Below, piece by piece: positions 34,037 through 44,840 of a DNA stretch of 64,000 nt. A model generated the notes under the pieces. That model was given only the letters and a program-made list of their open reading frames with translations. It made no database searches and was not told the DNA's origin. Position 1 is the stretch's first letter; each line of letters opens with the position of its first letter. Source of the DNA: Symsagittifera roscoffensis. Lineage: Eukaryota; Xenacoelomorpha; Acoela; Convolutidae. A program made the translations under genes and the position numbers. Where the stretch lies: NCBI RefSeq assembly GCF_963678635.1, contig NC_087071.1, positions 30,742,141-30,806,140 of the forward strand, given 5' to 3'.

Positions 34037-35314
34037 ATGATACGAACCATTTTTAGTAGAACAGATATTTTTGTACTATTTGTAATTTTTATAACATTTT
34101 TATCATCTCTCATATTGACAATATGCAAATGTATAAAGAAAGCAATCATCACATTCGCCTTAGCAACAATCCTTCTAATTCTTTGTCTAGAAGAATACTA
34201 CAATAAACATAAATTTTTTCACTAAAAGAAATCAATCAAAAAACCCTCAAGAATTGCTAACCAACAATCACACAGTCAGTCTTCACCGACAACATCCCAA
34301 GAAAACCCGACAATACCTACAACTACCCAAAATCCCCAAACATCTACACGAATTTCTTTCCAAGATAACCCATATACTTTTGAAGAACGACACGCTCGCT
34401 TATCTGAACCACTAGAACCAGTTCAGCGACAGGCACCTCTAAGTGAACCAACATATAATTTGTACCCCTCACTACCACAAGACTTAAGTAGAATCAGACA
34501 TCTTAGTCAAAACCAAAATACAGGTGAAATAAACAGATAAATTATACATCCACGACGAAACAGAAGCTCTCAGACTCCCTTAGTTAATTTTAATCTACCC
34601 CAATCCCCATCACCATTTACTCCAGAAAACCCAACTAACATATTGCCAGAAACCTCAAGTCTACCCTCCGACTACTTAGGATCAACCCCAACATCTGAAC
34701 AAATACGTGAAAATCCCTTTAATCCCCCAAACCAAACAGCACGACTACCATATTGGACAACACAATCATTCACACAAGGTGAACCAAATTTAATAAATGA
34801 TCCAATAGATATTTCTACTGATACAACAACATCATCATCACTACCAGAAACATTATCACTTCCATCAACACCATCAATAAGCCAGATTTCAGCGACGCCT
34901 TTTCCTTTCAATTTCCCAAATAATCTCGACGCTAGATATCGAGAACAATCATCAACAAATATCCCTTTAAGATTAGACTGGAATACATTCACAGCACCTC
35001 CACCATTATTTGGACAACACTCCGAAAGTAACCGACTCCACAACTGGGCACTTAATAGATTACAATATAGACAAGATATCCACGAAGACATTCGTGATCA
35101 TAACATCCAAATACTCCAACAAAATAGTCTACAGTTAAAATTTGAAATCACGGTTAAACTAAACAACATTGCTCAACATCCTTGCCCATTAAACCCAGCA
35201 CCATTTACAACAACTGAAGTAATATATAAATACGACAGATATACCACAAAGACAATTGGCTACACATCATTTTATAACCCGTACTCAGGATTATATTACA
35301 CATGTATATTCTAA
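34037..35314 (+). pseudogene. Two-transmembrane ORF upstream of env, two stops
   Basis: One frame runs from ATG 34037 to TAA 35312-35314 and is interrupted by TAA 34223-34225 and TAA 34538-34540. The N-terminus holds two hydrophobic helices (about residues 11-30 and 35-51) with a KCIKK turn. A long Pro/Ser/Thr-rich region follows, then a more conserved C-terminal block (35030-35300). The last 13 nt overlap the env start (ATGTATATTCTAA). The second copy at 44841-45208 keeps the C-terminal block and the same overlap, so this is a real gene. I recognise no family. It could be a membrane accessory or a leader of the envelope complex; that is inference. Confidence 0.6.
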
Positions 35315-37449
35315 AAATATTGATTTTTCTCCAACTCCTTTTTCTCATAATCTCCGATCAGAACATAAGTATTTCTCCCCGCTGGGGACCCCAAGACTTA
35401 TTAGTAACACATTACGATTGTGAAGAAAATGAACAAAAAACACTACACAAATATGCAATAAATCAAGTATCACAATGCGAAACAGAACCACAAGCTATAG
35501 AAACTACAAAAGTAATAGCGACACCCTATTCAAAAGCCCGAGCAACAACAGTTATAGAATATAAATTTACAGCAACATTTTCCGAAAAGAAAGTACATTG
35601 TTCACAAGTCTCAAATGGAAATAAAAACCGACTTGAACACGAATCATTTTACCAAAGTAATATAAAACGACTTTTGCATCTCAATCCCGATGATTGTAAA
35701 AACGAACTACTCAGACTAAATATCACAAGAAATAAAAACACCGACAGAAAATTAGTATATTTTCAAGTCTTTGCCGATTCTGTACATCAAGCAGAACTTG
35801 AAAGATATCAAGGACATATAAAACTAGATGTAAAATACCCATACAACGGCGCACACGGAAGATTAACTTACGACATACACGATCAACACTGGATACCACA
35901 CATTGGTATAAATAATCCATCAAACTGCAAAGCAGACACAGAAAATAGAGGATATCAAGAAATAATGTTTTTCGTTTGGAAAATACAACTCGAAAAAATA
36001 CAACTCACACGAGATTTATCTGATAACACAATGATATATCAAGGAATTAGACTACCTTGTAAAAACGATCAAGGTTATTGTGACCCTACAACACGAACAC
36101 AAGCAACAATTGTTTGGTTTCCCGAAGATACATGTACAACATTTCAAGTAGCAAAAATACACGCTCGAATGATAAAATTTCACAAAAAATATTTTATACA
36201 ATCAATTCCAAATGAACAAGTAAATCCATCACGAAAACAAAGTACTGATTTTCGAAACATGCATAATATAGAAAATAAATTAACACGTTTTCAAATATAT
36301 CAAGAAACAGAACTTGCATGCAAATACAGAAACCCACTTCACAAAACACAATACTCTGAAATATTAGTTGAATACGAAAAAGGTTTCGACATGACCACCG
36401 GAAAAATAAAAATTGACCCTTATGCCACAGGACATCCTTTAAACGAAGGAACATCATATATACCAGTTAACTTTCAAAATAGTAATGGTCAACCTGGTGG
36501 ACATCTAAAGCCACATGACACTAGAAGCACACGTTTGCAAGAACTATCACTAATGAATAATACTTATTTTGGTAATATCCACTATGATATTCATTTAGAT
36601 ATGAAATTACACAACACAATTAGTCGAATTTTTCAGGAAATGTCACTCTCTGAATTAGAAAGACTTCACCAACTATGCGAATTAGAACGAACACAAATCC
36701 TACAATCACTTGCACTAGCAGTATTAAAAATACCCTATGCAGGATACTTATTATCAGATAATAGATCAAATTTTCTAGACTACGAAGGAAATGTTTTATG
36801 GTTTTATACCTGTACCAAAAAAGTATCACCACTATATGTTTTTGAAGATAAAAGATGCTATAAAAGAATCCCTATCTTTTATAAAAATAAAGTACATTTT
36901 GTTGACACACTTTCAAGACGCACATATTTTTGGGATACCGCAGTCCCATGTGGATCAGAAAATAGCCACAATGTAGTACAATTGAACCCTGATGAAGATA
37001 AATGTTATCTTCTTACCCCATACCCCACTTTAATGCAATCACTCAAAAAATTTTCACCCGAAAGCATTAGAGACATTACTCGAAACCCAAATATCGATTT
37101 ACAATCAATTGGAATATATTCAAAAACCGATATCCAACATCACATTAGAACACAACAATTCCAGGAATTGTTAACACAAATGGACACTATACAAAGACAA
37201 TCAATTGACCAAAACTTACGCAAACTTGCCGAAACCGCAGGATTTGCAGATATCTATACACAAGATTATAGCGGATATTTTAAAGACATTAAAGACTATA
37301 TATATCTAAACGGTGAAAAATACAGACCACAAGATATTTCGCCTATAAATAATTTCAGCTTTGTTACACTAAAAAATGAAATTCTCGATTTTCTAGGATG
37401 GCCCTATTACATCTTAGAAAAATTAACTATTTTTGTACGCAATGTTTAA
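35302..37449 (+). CDS. env: Env-like glycoprotein, 715 aa open, C-terminus displaced by frameshift
   Basis: The start at 35302 overlaps the previous ORF and begins with a signal peptide (MYILKILIFLQLLFLIIS). The ectodomain has about 20 Cys and several N-glycosylation sequons. The N-terminal pattern (THYDCEE.., spaced Cys, ..KKVHCSQ) resembles the chuvirus/mononegavirus-type glycoproteins that some arthropod retroelements use as env; this is a pattern judgement, not a search. An extra base near 37430 relative to the second copy shifts the frame, so the ORF stops at 37449 and lacks the membrane-anchor region, which continues in another frame (37433-37897). It would mediate entry if complete. 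It is far better preserved than gag and pol of the same element. Confidence 0.7.
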   Translation: MYILKILIFLQLLFLIISDQNISISPRWGPQDLLVTHYDCEENEQKTLHKYAINQVSQCETEPQAIETTKVIATPYSKARATTVIEYKFTATFSEKKVHCSQVSNGNKNRLEHESFYQSNIKRLLHLNPDDCKNELLRLNITRNKNTDRKLVYFQVFADSVHQAELERYQGHIKLDVKYPYNGAHGRLTYDIHDQHWIPHIGINNPSNCKADTENRGYQEIMFFVWKIQLEKIQLTRDLSDNTMIYQGIRLPCKNDQGYCDPTTRTQATIVWFPEDTCTTFQVAKIHARMIKFHKKYFIQSIPNEQVNPSRKQSTDFRNMHNIENKLTRFQIYQETELACKYRNPLHKTQYSEILVEYEKGFDMTTGKIKIDPYATGHPLNEGTSYIPVNFQNSNGQPGGHLKPHDTRSTRLQELSLMNNTYFGNIHYDIHLDMKLHNTISRIFQEMSLSELERLHQLCELERTQILQSLALAVLKIPYAGYLLSDNRSNFLDYEGNVLWFYTCTKKVSPLYVFEDKRCYKRIPIFYKNKVHFVDTLSRRTYFWDTAVPCGSENSHNVVQLNPDEDKCYLLTPYPTLMQSLKKFSPESIRDITRNPNIDLQSIGIYSKTDIQHHIRTQQFQELLTQMDTIQRQSIDQNLRKLAETAGFADIYTQDYSGYFKDIKDYIYLNGEKYRPQDISPINNFSFVTLKNEILDFLGWPYYILEKLTIFVRNV

Positions 37450-37897
37450 CTTTAAAGGATTTCTTTTTTCACTTTTAAAACACACACAAGTAAATAGACA
37501 AGCAAGTGTAGCACGCATACTATTTGTAGGATTTTTTGGAATTTTTTCATCATCAATAAACAAAATCCTTCTAGACGCACAAATAAAAGAATATAACACA
37601 AAAATAGCGACAAGACAGAACACATACGACGAAGAACATAATAATATAGAAGTAACGCCTACAGCACCACAGTTGCCACCCCTACCACATAACCATCCAT
37701 TATACTTAGTCCCACGAAACTTCCGAAACTTAGCAATAACACATAATCCAAATTTTAGACAAACCATATCGCAAAGTCCGATACAACATATAATGACACA
37801 TCATTCACAAGATGAAAATACATATGAACAAATTATCGAACAACCCCATACCACCGCTTTTCAGTCTCAAAATAATAATTTTTTTAGCCCACGATGA
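37433..37897 (+). pseudogene. env: Displaced C-terminal part of env (membrane anchor and tail)
   Basis: This frame continues env after the frameshift. It contains a hydrophobic segment (GFLFSLLK), a second hydrophobic stretch (ARILFVGFFGIFSSS) and a Pro-rich tail. Relative to the second copy, 24 bases are missing right after the first hydrophobic segment, which shortens the anchor. Its stop TGA (37895-37897) overlaps the ATG of the next ORF. Confidence 0.65.
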
Positions 37898-39699
37898 GCC
37901 GACAACTTGGATCCCTACACCGATCAAATTCCCACCCAACCAACCTCAACACTCCAATTACAATAATCCCACTTTTTGCTTTCCCGCCACCCGATTTCTC
38001 AACTAGTAATATTACATCAAGCATGAATTCAGACACTAATTCAGATACTTCAGTTTTATACTCCATTTCACGACTCAATAACCCAAATATAGAAACCCCT
38101 GATGAATTTGCAGACTCCGAACCATCTCCATCCAATAATTTTTAAACCAACTCCTCAGTTTTTTCAAAACCCCCTTTTCAACCAATCCCACCAAATAACC
38201 CACTCCCGTCCGTTTCTACCCCCTCCTATGCTTCACAAGTAACCCCAACCTACTCTCCATTTCATTCCGACCGATCATCTAATTCTCCCGATACTCCCCA
38301 AATCTCCCAAGAACTCGATAAATTTATCACCCTACAACAACAGCTAATACACCCTAACACCCTCACTATAAATCAAATTTCATCCACGATAGAATCCTCA
38401 AACCCACCTACTCCAACACCCTGCTCAGCTTATACTGCATCATTAGCACAATCATCCACATCCACCGAATCATCAAATAGCACTAACCGAGCTTATCGCA
38501 CTTTTGAAAGAAAATTCCCAAACCATCCATTCCCGACCAAACCAGGAACAGCCTGCGAATATATTAATCATCCACACCACACCAACACGAAAGATTTCCT
38601 AGCAATCACCTTACCTTCATTCCCACAATATACTTTAAACACACCTCACGACACTAACGACACACGCAGTTTTGTAGATGAACACGTTTTAATGCCTACA
38701 CTACATTGGACAACCTATTATCATTTTACTAATCCCCTTTGCCTGCCATTATCTAATACTCATAACGATATAGAAAGGAATAAAGAAATGCTATATCGAC
38801 TCACAACACCACTAACACATAGACAATTTACTCATATAGGATATAAAAAATCACTAAAAACATTCACTGCACCCCGAGCTAACGAATTTACAATAGAATA
38901 TTACGATCATAATATCATCCGAACTAACCAAGACCAATTTTTAGATGACGACCGCTTCGCTAACCCACAACTAACAGAAAAATTCTTCATCAAAACACCA
39001 TATGTATTCACACTCAATATTTTTGATCGAAAATATGATCACATCATTTCTCAAGCACTAACTGATATGCAAGCTTACGAAAGTTTTAAAGAAAAATTTC
39101 ATTTATTTTCACTAACCTTTCACTTCCTTGCACCACATGAACGCGATTTGCACTGTTCACACGACATTATGTTACGCACTAATTAAACCCACAATTATAC
39201 ATATTATCGCTTCATCCAAAATCATTTTGATCTACACACTCCATCAAGACAACCACACCATCGTTTTCAGTTTCTTAATTCAAAGTACACTTCGCCATTT
39301 TTTCTAAATTTCACATATTGCATCAAAGATACTAACCTCCACGGAATCCTCCGCAATTATGACCCAATATCACAAATGTATATATTTTGTCCCATCACGA
39401 AGACCTTTAACGCAGAAGAATCCAGACCCTTCCTTATCCCACATGAATTTATCCAACCTATAGAAATCCCTATATTAGAATTCATCCATAATACTAAATA
39501 CAATCACAAAATATATAATCTAATTCAAAACACACCTTATGAGTTTGCAGTTGGCACCGAAGAACTAAAAACCATTAAAGCACTTCAATTGCTTTGGTCA
39601 CTGCTTCAAACTAAAAACATCATTCGCATACTAGCAAAATTACTAACAAATTCCGACATGATACACATCTTCCCCCACGGTTTTTTCCCCGACGACTAA
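37894..39699 (+). pseudogene. Post-env ORF of ~600 codons, unknown function, two stops
   Basis: A single frame runs from ATG 37894 to TAA 39697-39699 and is interrupted only by TAA 38143-38145 and TAA 39184-39186. In the second copy both positions are sense codons (CAA at the first), so the ancestor was a full ~601-aa protein. The first ~230 residues are Pro/Ser/Thr-rich and look disordered. The C-terminal ~370 residues are ordered, aromatic- and His-rich (TLHWTTYYHF, KFHLFSLTFHFLAPHERD, QMYIFCPITKTF). I recognise no domain; no transmembrane helix is evident. The ATGA overlap with the env stop suggests coupled translation. It is not part of standard gypsy or errantivirus genomes. Confidence 0.65.
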
Positions 39700-39702
39700 C
39701 AG

Positions 39703-39780
39703 GTAAGTATAAATTATACATATTCTTTACTAATAATCTTGAAATTAATACTAACCATTCTTTATTCATGTCTCATTTAG
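39703..39780 (+). other. Conserved small intron directly after the last stop codon
   Basis: Donor CAG|GTAAGT begins 4 nt after the stop of the post-env ORF. A perfect TACTAAC branch site lies at 39749-39755, followed by a pyrimidine tract and acceptor CATTTAG. The second copy keeps the same donor position (49590, GTAAGA) and TACTAAC. Confidence 0.7.
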
Positions 39781-41307
39781 ATTTTTAGTCTTCATCCCAC
39801 GATCATCTGCAAAAAACAGAAAAGAAAAATAAAAAATAAAAAACTTGTTTAAATTCTTCTAAACTCTATTAATATTTTGCACTAGATCAATATAATAAAA
39901 TTCATACCAATGTAGTAAATTAATTTATAAATTGTTTCCCCAAAAGCAGTAAATTTAATAATGATGAAAATTTGTAACTTAAATTTTTCCCCAAAACTAG
40001 CAGTAAAATTAAAATTCTATGTAATAAATTGATAAAATGAAAATGCAGTACTAACCTTTTGATATTTTCATTCACTCGCACAAGAATTCTATCCAAACTC
40101 GCACAGCTCGCCCACGAAGAATTGTTTAAATAATGAATTTCAGTTTCAAGTTTTCACACTCAACAACTCTAACACAAGATAACAAGTTTCAAATTTTCCT
40201 TTAACCCGGTTGGAAAGGAATTATATACTAAACTAAACTAACCAACGAAGCTTACTAAACACCACAAATCATAAAATAATAGCATGACTAAGAAAAGGAA
40301 ACCAACGGTACCCAAACCGGATTAACCCAGTTTAAAACTGGATAATTTATTCTTTTGAATACTATTATAAAGTCCAAGAAAGAAATAATAAAACACAAAA
40401 AAGTCGAAAGAAAAACCCATAAAAAAAACAATTTGATTTTTGAAAAAAGGACACAACCAACGGAACATAAGAAAGACCACCATAAAACTAACATAAAACG
40501 TTATCACATAACAGGACCTCTCACAGAAACCGCACGAAATCATACTCCCACTCCTGGCCTAACCCACCAGAGAGGACGTCCTGAGCATGCTCTATAGCCG
40601 GCCTAACCCACCGCGCTACATCCACGCTTTGTGACCACACTTCTATTTTTAATAAGAGGTACTCAAGGGTGAGTAACTCTTCAAAATAACCGAACTAAAA
40701 CAAAACGCTTTTGTGAAAACAACTAACTAAAATCATAATTAAAACACTGAACTAATAAAAATTTTATAAAATGTAAATTATACTTTGCAGTATATAGATC
40801 AGCATACAACAACAAAGACGAACATCCAAAGACAAAATGACCCCACTACACTCGAAAAAGAATGGTCAACCACAACCAATATGCCGTCCACAATCACAAC
40901 TCAAAGTATTTAGAGTACGACTTGACTTCGCAGAAAAGGACTTCATTGAACTAGACCAATGACCACCTCGATGTTCAAGTATACGTACAGATCCCAGTTA
41001 CAAGGCATCCCCTCCACGCACAATCTCCACGCCATTCCCAGACGAGGTCGAACACAAACAAGTTCTCTACATAATACAGAAAAACCCGTCATAGCAAACC
41101 ATTTTGAAATCAGATTGATTTCGCTGGGAAACACAATCGTTGTCACAAGAAGACACCACGATTGATATCCCTCATTCCAGCGTCCTGGAACTTCTCTAAC
41201 AAGAGAAACCGGATAAGAATATGATGTTCGCCAAATACCAACGTCCATCATCCATCCTTTGAATTGCAGAAAGATAATTCTAAAAAACTCTGTAAAACCC
41301 GGATGGG
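39781..41307 (+). other. 3' untranslated region of the retroelement
   Basis: This ~1.5-kb region is conserved in the second copy (49656-51204) but has no shared long ORF. It contains a second TACTAAC with pyrimidine tract at about 40050-40100 and, just before the LTR, a short purine run (GGATGGG, 41301-41307) that may be the plus-strand primer. Confidence 0.5.
40540..40625 (-). repeat. tRNA/SINE-head-like segment in the 3' UTR
   Basis: On the minus strand the sequence GGATGTAGCGCGGTGGG with TTAGGCCGG resembles an RNA polymerase III A-box region of tRNA-derived SINEs. The word GGCCTAACCCACC is repeated twice within it. A good B box is not seen. It is present in both retroelement copies. Confidence 0.25.
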
Positions 41308-41717
41308 TGGAACCTGATCTAAACTATATTTTATGATTGGATAAATTAGATATTTTACCACTGTAAAGTATTTAATATTAACCAATCATGATCCATCTAA
41401 CTAACAACCCACTTATTTGTAAGTGCTGAAATTACTTGTAATTTCAGCACCAGAGAGATTTGAATTTAACTTAGAAATTAGTTGCCTCTCCAAGAGAACT
41501 TCAGCAGCCGCAACAAACCAGTATACCCTAGATCTATTGAGCCTAGCAGAGACTAGTTAAACACCCTGAGACTAGTAAGTATAAGAGTAAGATTAGGATC
41601 GGTATTAGACTAAGAAGTTGCACGAATCTATCCGGCCGAAAATAAGATAGCGTGACGAGCAGACGGTGTACCCTATCCGAAATTATTCTATGAGTTAACC
41701 ACGTCGGTCCTAACTCA
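41308..41717 (+). repeat. 3' LTR
   Basis: This is 410 bp and differs from the 5' LTR only at two C/T positions (LTR base 6 and near base 380). It is followed by AAAA, matching the bases before the 5' LTR. Confidence 0.95.
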
Positions 41718-42206
41718 AAAAAGATCTTAATTTCTTAAGTCGCACAAGAACACAAAAACTAGAGGTCCCACGAAGACTATAAAAGAAAAAACTACACAAA
41801 TTACTTAAAACCTAAAGATTTTTAAATAACCGAGTGGAGTATCATCACGCCTTATCTTCAAAGTTGAGCTCCAAGATATTTATACACTTTAATAAACTGT
41901 TTTGTGTTATCTTGATCAATTTAAGTAGCCCTGACCAATGTGTACTGACCAATGTGTACTGACCCTGCTTCTAGCGCGTCTAGCCGCGGTTTTAGAACCA
42001 CCTGGTTCAGAGAACTCAAATTCAAGATTTGATGCGGTTCTTTTAGTTACTGAAATGGAAGAAGGATAATTGGCGGACTACTCCGAACAAATTGTTTTAT
42101 TATCTAGAGCGTTTATACTTACCGTTTCACATAGTGTTTTACTGTAAATTTTGATGGAAAAACTTCTGCAAAACTTTGAGGTTAAGTTACCTAAAGTAAT
42201 TAAGGT
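41718..42206. other. Intronic flank of the retroelement
   Basis: No gene is seen. A short direct repeat (TGACCAATGTGTAC twice) lies at about 41932-41960. The last 8 bases are the left target duplication of the hAT-type MITE. Confidence 0.5.
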
Positions 42207-42639
42207 CAGGGGCGGATCTAGGATTTTCTCGAGGGAAGGGGGGCAGATTTTCAAAAAATTTTTGAACATTTTTTCGACCTTTATTTTTTTAGGTAGACTA
42301 AATTGACTTTTCGAGCTCTCCCTAAGCACGGTTTAGTCCCTGTGTTGGCCAAATGTTCTGCGCCTCAGGCAAAATTTGGAAAAAACAGTCCAAAAAAGGC
42401 ATTTTTAGGCAATTTTTGGACAATTTTGACCAAAAAAATGTGTTTTTTCGGCGTGCGCTTCCACTCAAAATTGGTATATATTGGCGCAGAAGGCGCCTTT
42501 AAAAAATTTTTAGAGTCGGTCGGCCAAAAATGGAATGCTTAAAAAGTACCAAAGGGGGACCCTTTGGGTAGACAGGGGGTCGAATGCCTAAAAAAAAGCG
42601 TCCAAACCCCCCCCCCCCTCCCCCCTAAATCCGCCCCTG
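42207..42639 (+). mobile_element. hAT-type MITE with perfect 8-bp target duplication
   Basis: The termini are CAGGGGCGGATCTAGG and the complement of CCTAAATCCGCCCCTG. The flanking octamer ATTAAGGT is at 42199-42206 and again at 42640-42647. The CAGGGGCGG terminus and 8-bp duplication are hallmarks of hAT transposons. The element is 433 bp with no transposase, so it is non-autonomous. Confidence 0.92.
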
Positions 42640-43065
42640 ATTAAGGTAATTGAAAAGGTTTTTCAAAAATACTTTAGATTTAACTATAGGGAAAATCGGA
42701 AAAGTTTTTGATATTTAGCTGAGAGTGTTTTTGATTCAAGAAAACTGCAAAATTGCTCATTTCTTTTAAAAACGTGAAATAAGTACTTTTAAATACTTGA
42801 CTTTGTTATTTCAAAGTTGATTCAAAAGCTGTCGAAAAATTTACGACGATCATATTTCACAGACTTATGAATTAAGCAAATATATTCAAAAATGATATCA
42901 AATACTTTTGAGGATTTTTTTTATACCTGAGATTTATTTGTAATTCCTTTCTTAATTTTTTCTATCATCATATTGACACTAAAGATAGCTTGTTTTAATT
43001 TCAGCTAGATATTTGTAACAACTCAGTGGTTGGCAGTAATCTGTAACTACTTTTCAATATTTCAG

Positions 43066-43249
43066 TTAATCTAGTGATTCAAGATCTCAAGATGGCAGAG
43101 TTTCAAGGGTTTTACCCAGTGTTCGCGCTAGTTAACCCCGCGAATGGGTATTTGGTAGTATCACTCATCATAGATTCAGTGGAATCAGAAAATCAAGCTC
43201 TTAAAAGCATACAAATGGGATACAGTGATGGCTTGAAAGATGAACCTGG
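43066..43249 (+). CDS. Host gene exon C
   Basis: The exon lies between acceptor CAATATTTCAG and donor GTTAGT. It enters in phase 1, matching exon B across the 25.8-kb intron with the retroelement, and leaves in phase 2. It encodes about 61 residues including EFQGFYPVFALVNPANGY and a strand-rich segment (YLVVSLIIDSV). I recognise no domain. The phase match across such a large insertion suggests that the gene is still spliced. Confidence 0.7.
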
Positions 43250-44840
43250 GTTAGTTTCTGTTTTTCGCTATAAGATAACGTATTTTGTTTCAGTGTCGTG
43301 ATAACTGAATCATATTAGTCGTCATTGTTGTTTTTCGGCTCAGAGAAGAAAATTTGATCTGTCTTCAGTTTGATGCTACATACTCAATACTAATAAAGAT
43401 TTTTTCTAAAATGTTCTGAATCTTTTCACCCGTACCAAAAATTCAAAATTCTCTGATTTTATCTATTATCTGCAAGTACCCAGCATAGGCTGTTTTTCTA
43501 CATAGAAAAGTTATATTAATTATCTACTCAGATTTTTTTGTTTTCTGTACAGAAAAGCTCTATTTCTTTACTTAGTTTAGAATTATACCATTTCTATTCT
43601 GAAAAAAGAAAATTCCAGTTTTTTTTTCAAAATACTTTTTTGATCAGAGTTTCAAGTTTTGTTACGTGTCTTGTTTTTCGATAAATTCTTTTTTTGGGGT
43701 ATAATATTTTTTCTCGCGACTTTTTTTCATTTAGGTACTGGCGCGGAAGCAAAAAAAAACAAATGAGCCCCAATAAGTCTCAATTTTGAAGGACCCCTTG
43801 CACTTTTAGTAATGTGTGTTGAAGCTCCCAGGATGCTTAGTCGTATTTGAGTAGTTGAACTACGGAAGCCGCTAGCCAGCATGTCCCCCATTTATTTCAG
43901 CCTTTTATTTGTTCTTGCGAATGCGATACCCCTCACCAATCAAACAAAAGGCACCAACTCTGGGTTTTCTAAGGAGACAAAATGAGAGAATGTAAGGAGA
44001 CAAAAATGAGCAGAGCTTAAGGCGATTTTATATCAGAAAAAAAACATTCTTAAAGATATCTGGCGTAAAAAAAAGATTTTCTAGAGATCTTATAGAGATA
44101 AAAAAGGTTTTGTTTGAATAAAAATCGCTGTGAATTAATTCGACCCCTGTTTTTGGCAAGATTTTCTCAGATCTATTTTTATAAAGGAGTTTTTGATGCG
44201 GGCCAGCATTTGGTCGCAACATAAAACTTTGTAAATTATTTTAATAGTGTTTCTGTTTTTATGTTGATTAAAATTTCAAGCACAACTTCAAAAATCAAAG
44301 ATTAACGCTTCTTTTATTGCGTCTAACACATTTTATCCCAAATAAGCTCCAGATTTTTCAATCTTTCAGGAACCGTAGTGAAGTCAGTTGTTCAAGTATT
44401 CTTCGTGTAATGGACTTTTCTTTTCGTGTTAGTTCCTAAAAATAAACGACGCAAAAAAAAACATGTTTTTTTGGCGCACAGCTTTTTTTTACACTGAAGG
44501 AAAATTGTTCAAAATTGCTAATAAAAAATGTTTGAATGTGTTGCCTAGTTTATCGATGTCACCATCGCTAGCCATGTAAAAACTGAAGCATTAATGCAAT
44601 CGTTATGTTTTCCTTTCTCCATTTTCAGTTAATTAGTATGAATTCTGTTAAAAATGTTTCTTCGAAACGTAAAAACAGATTTTCAAAAACTCTATCTCTT
44701 TTTATTCTCTTATTTAGCACTGGCCATGATTTGTCGAAAAAAGTGAGAATTTTTGTTTTTTTCTTCGATTTTTTTGTTTGATTAGTTATTTCATTGCCAT
44801 CTTTGGAATCACTGAATTATGTTTTAGAAAGTTAAAAAAT
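43250..44840. other. Intronic sequence without recognised features
   Basis: This is the left part of the intron that hosts the second retroelement copy. It has T- and A-rich tracts, and I see no gene or terminal repeats. Confidence 0.5.

Larger units (their letters stand above)
23245..41717 (+). mobile_element. Complete env-bearing Ty3/gypsy-type LTR retroelement, 18.5 kb
   Basis: Two 410-bp LTRs (TG..CA) with 2 differences flank gag, pol in the order protease-RT-RNase H-integrase, and three further ORFs including an env-like gene. The flanking AAAA on both sides may be a 4-bp target duplication. The element sits in the sense orientation inside the host intron 17297-43065. It is much longer than typical gypsy elements (5-9 kb) because of a long leader, an extra ORF before gag, two extra ORFs around env and a 1.6-kb 3' UTR. 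Gag and pol are broken. Confidence 0.92.

Noticed and set aside
34672-35091. 139-codon minus-strand ORF in the env-region ORF
   Set aside because: It is an antisense shadow of the Pro/Ser/Thr-rich ORF with no independent support.
40288-40543. Minus-strand hydrophobic ORFs conserved in both retroelement 3' UTRs
   Set aside because: They are complements of Lys/Asn-rich AT sequence. Conservation is explained by the copies being related; the frames have no start context or domain.
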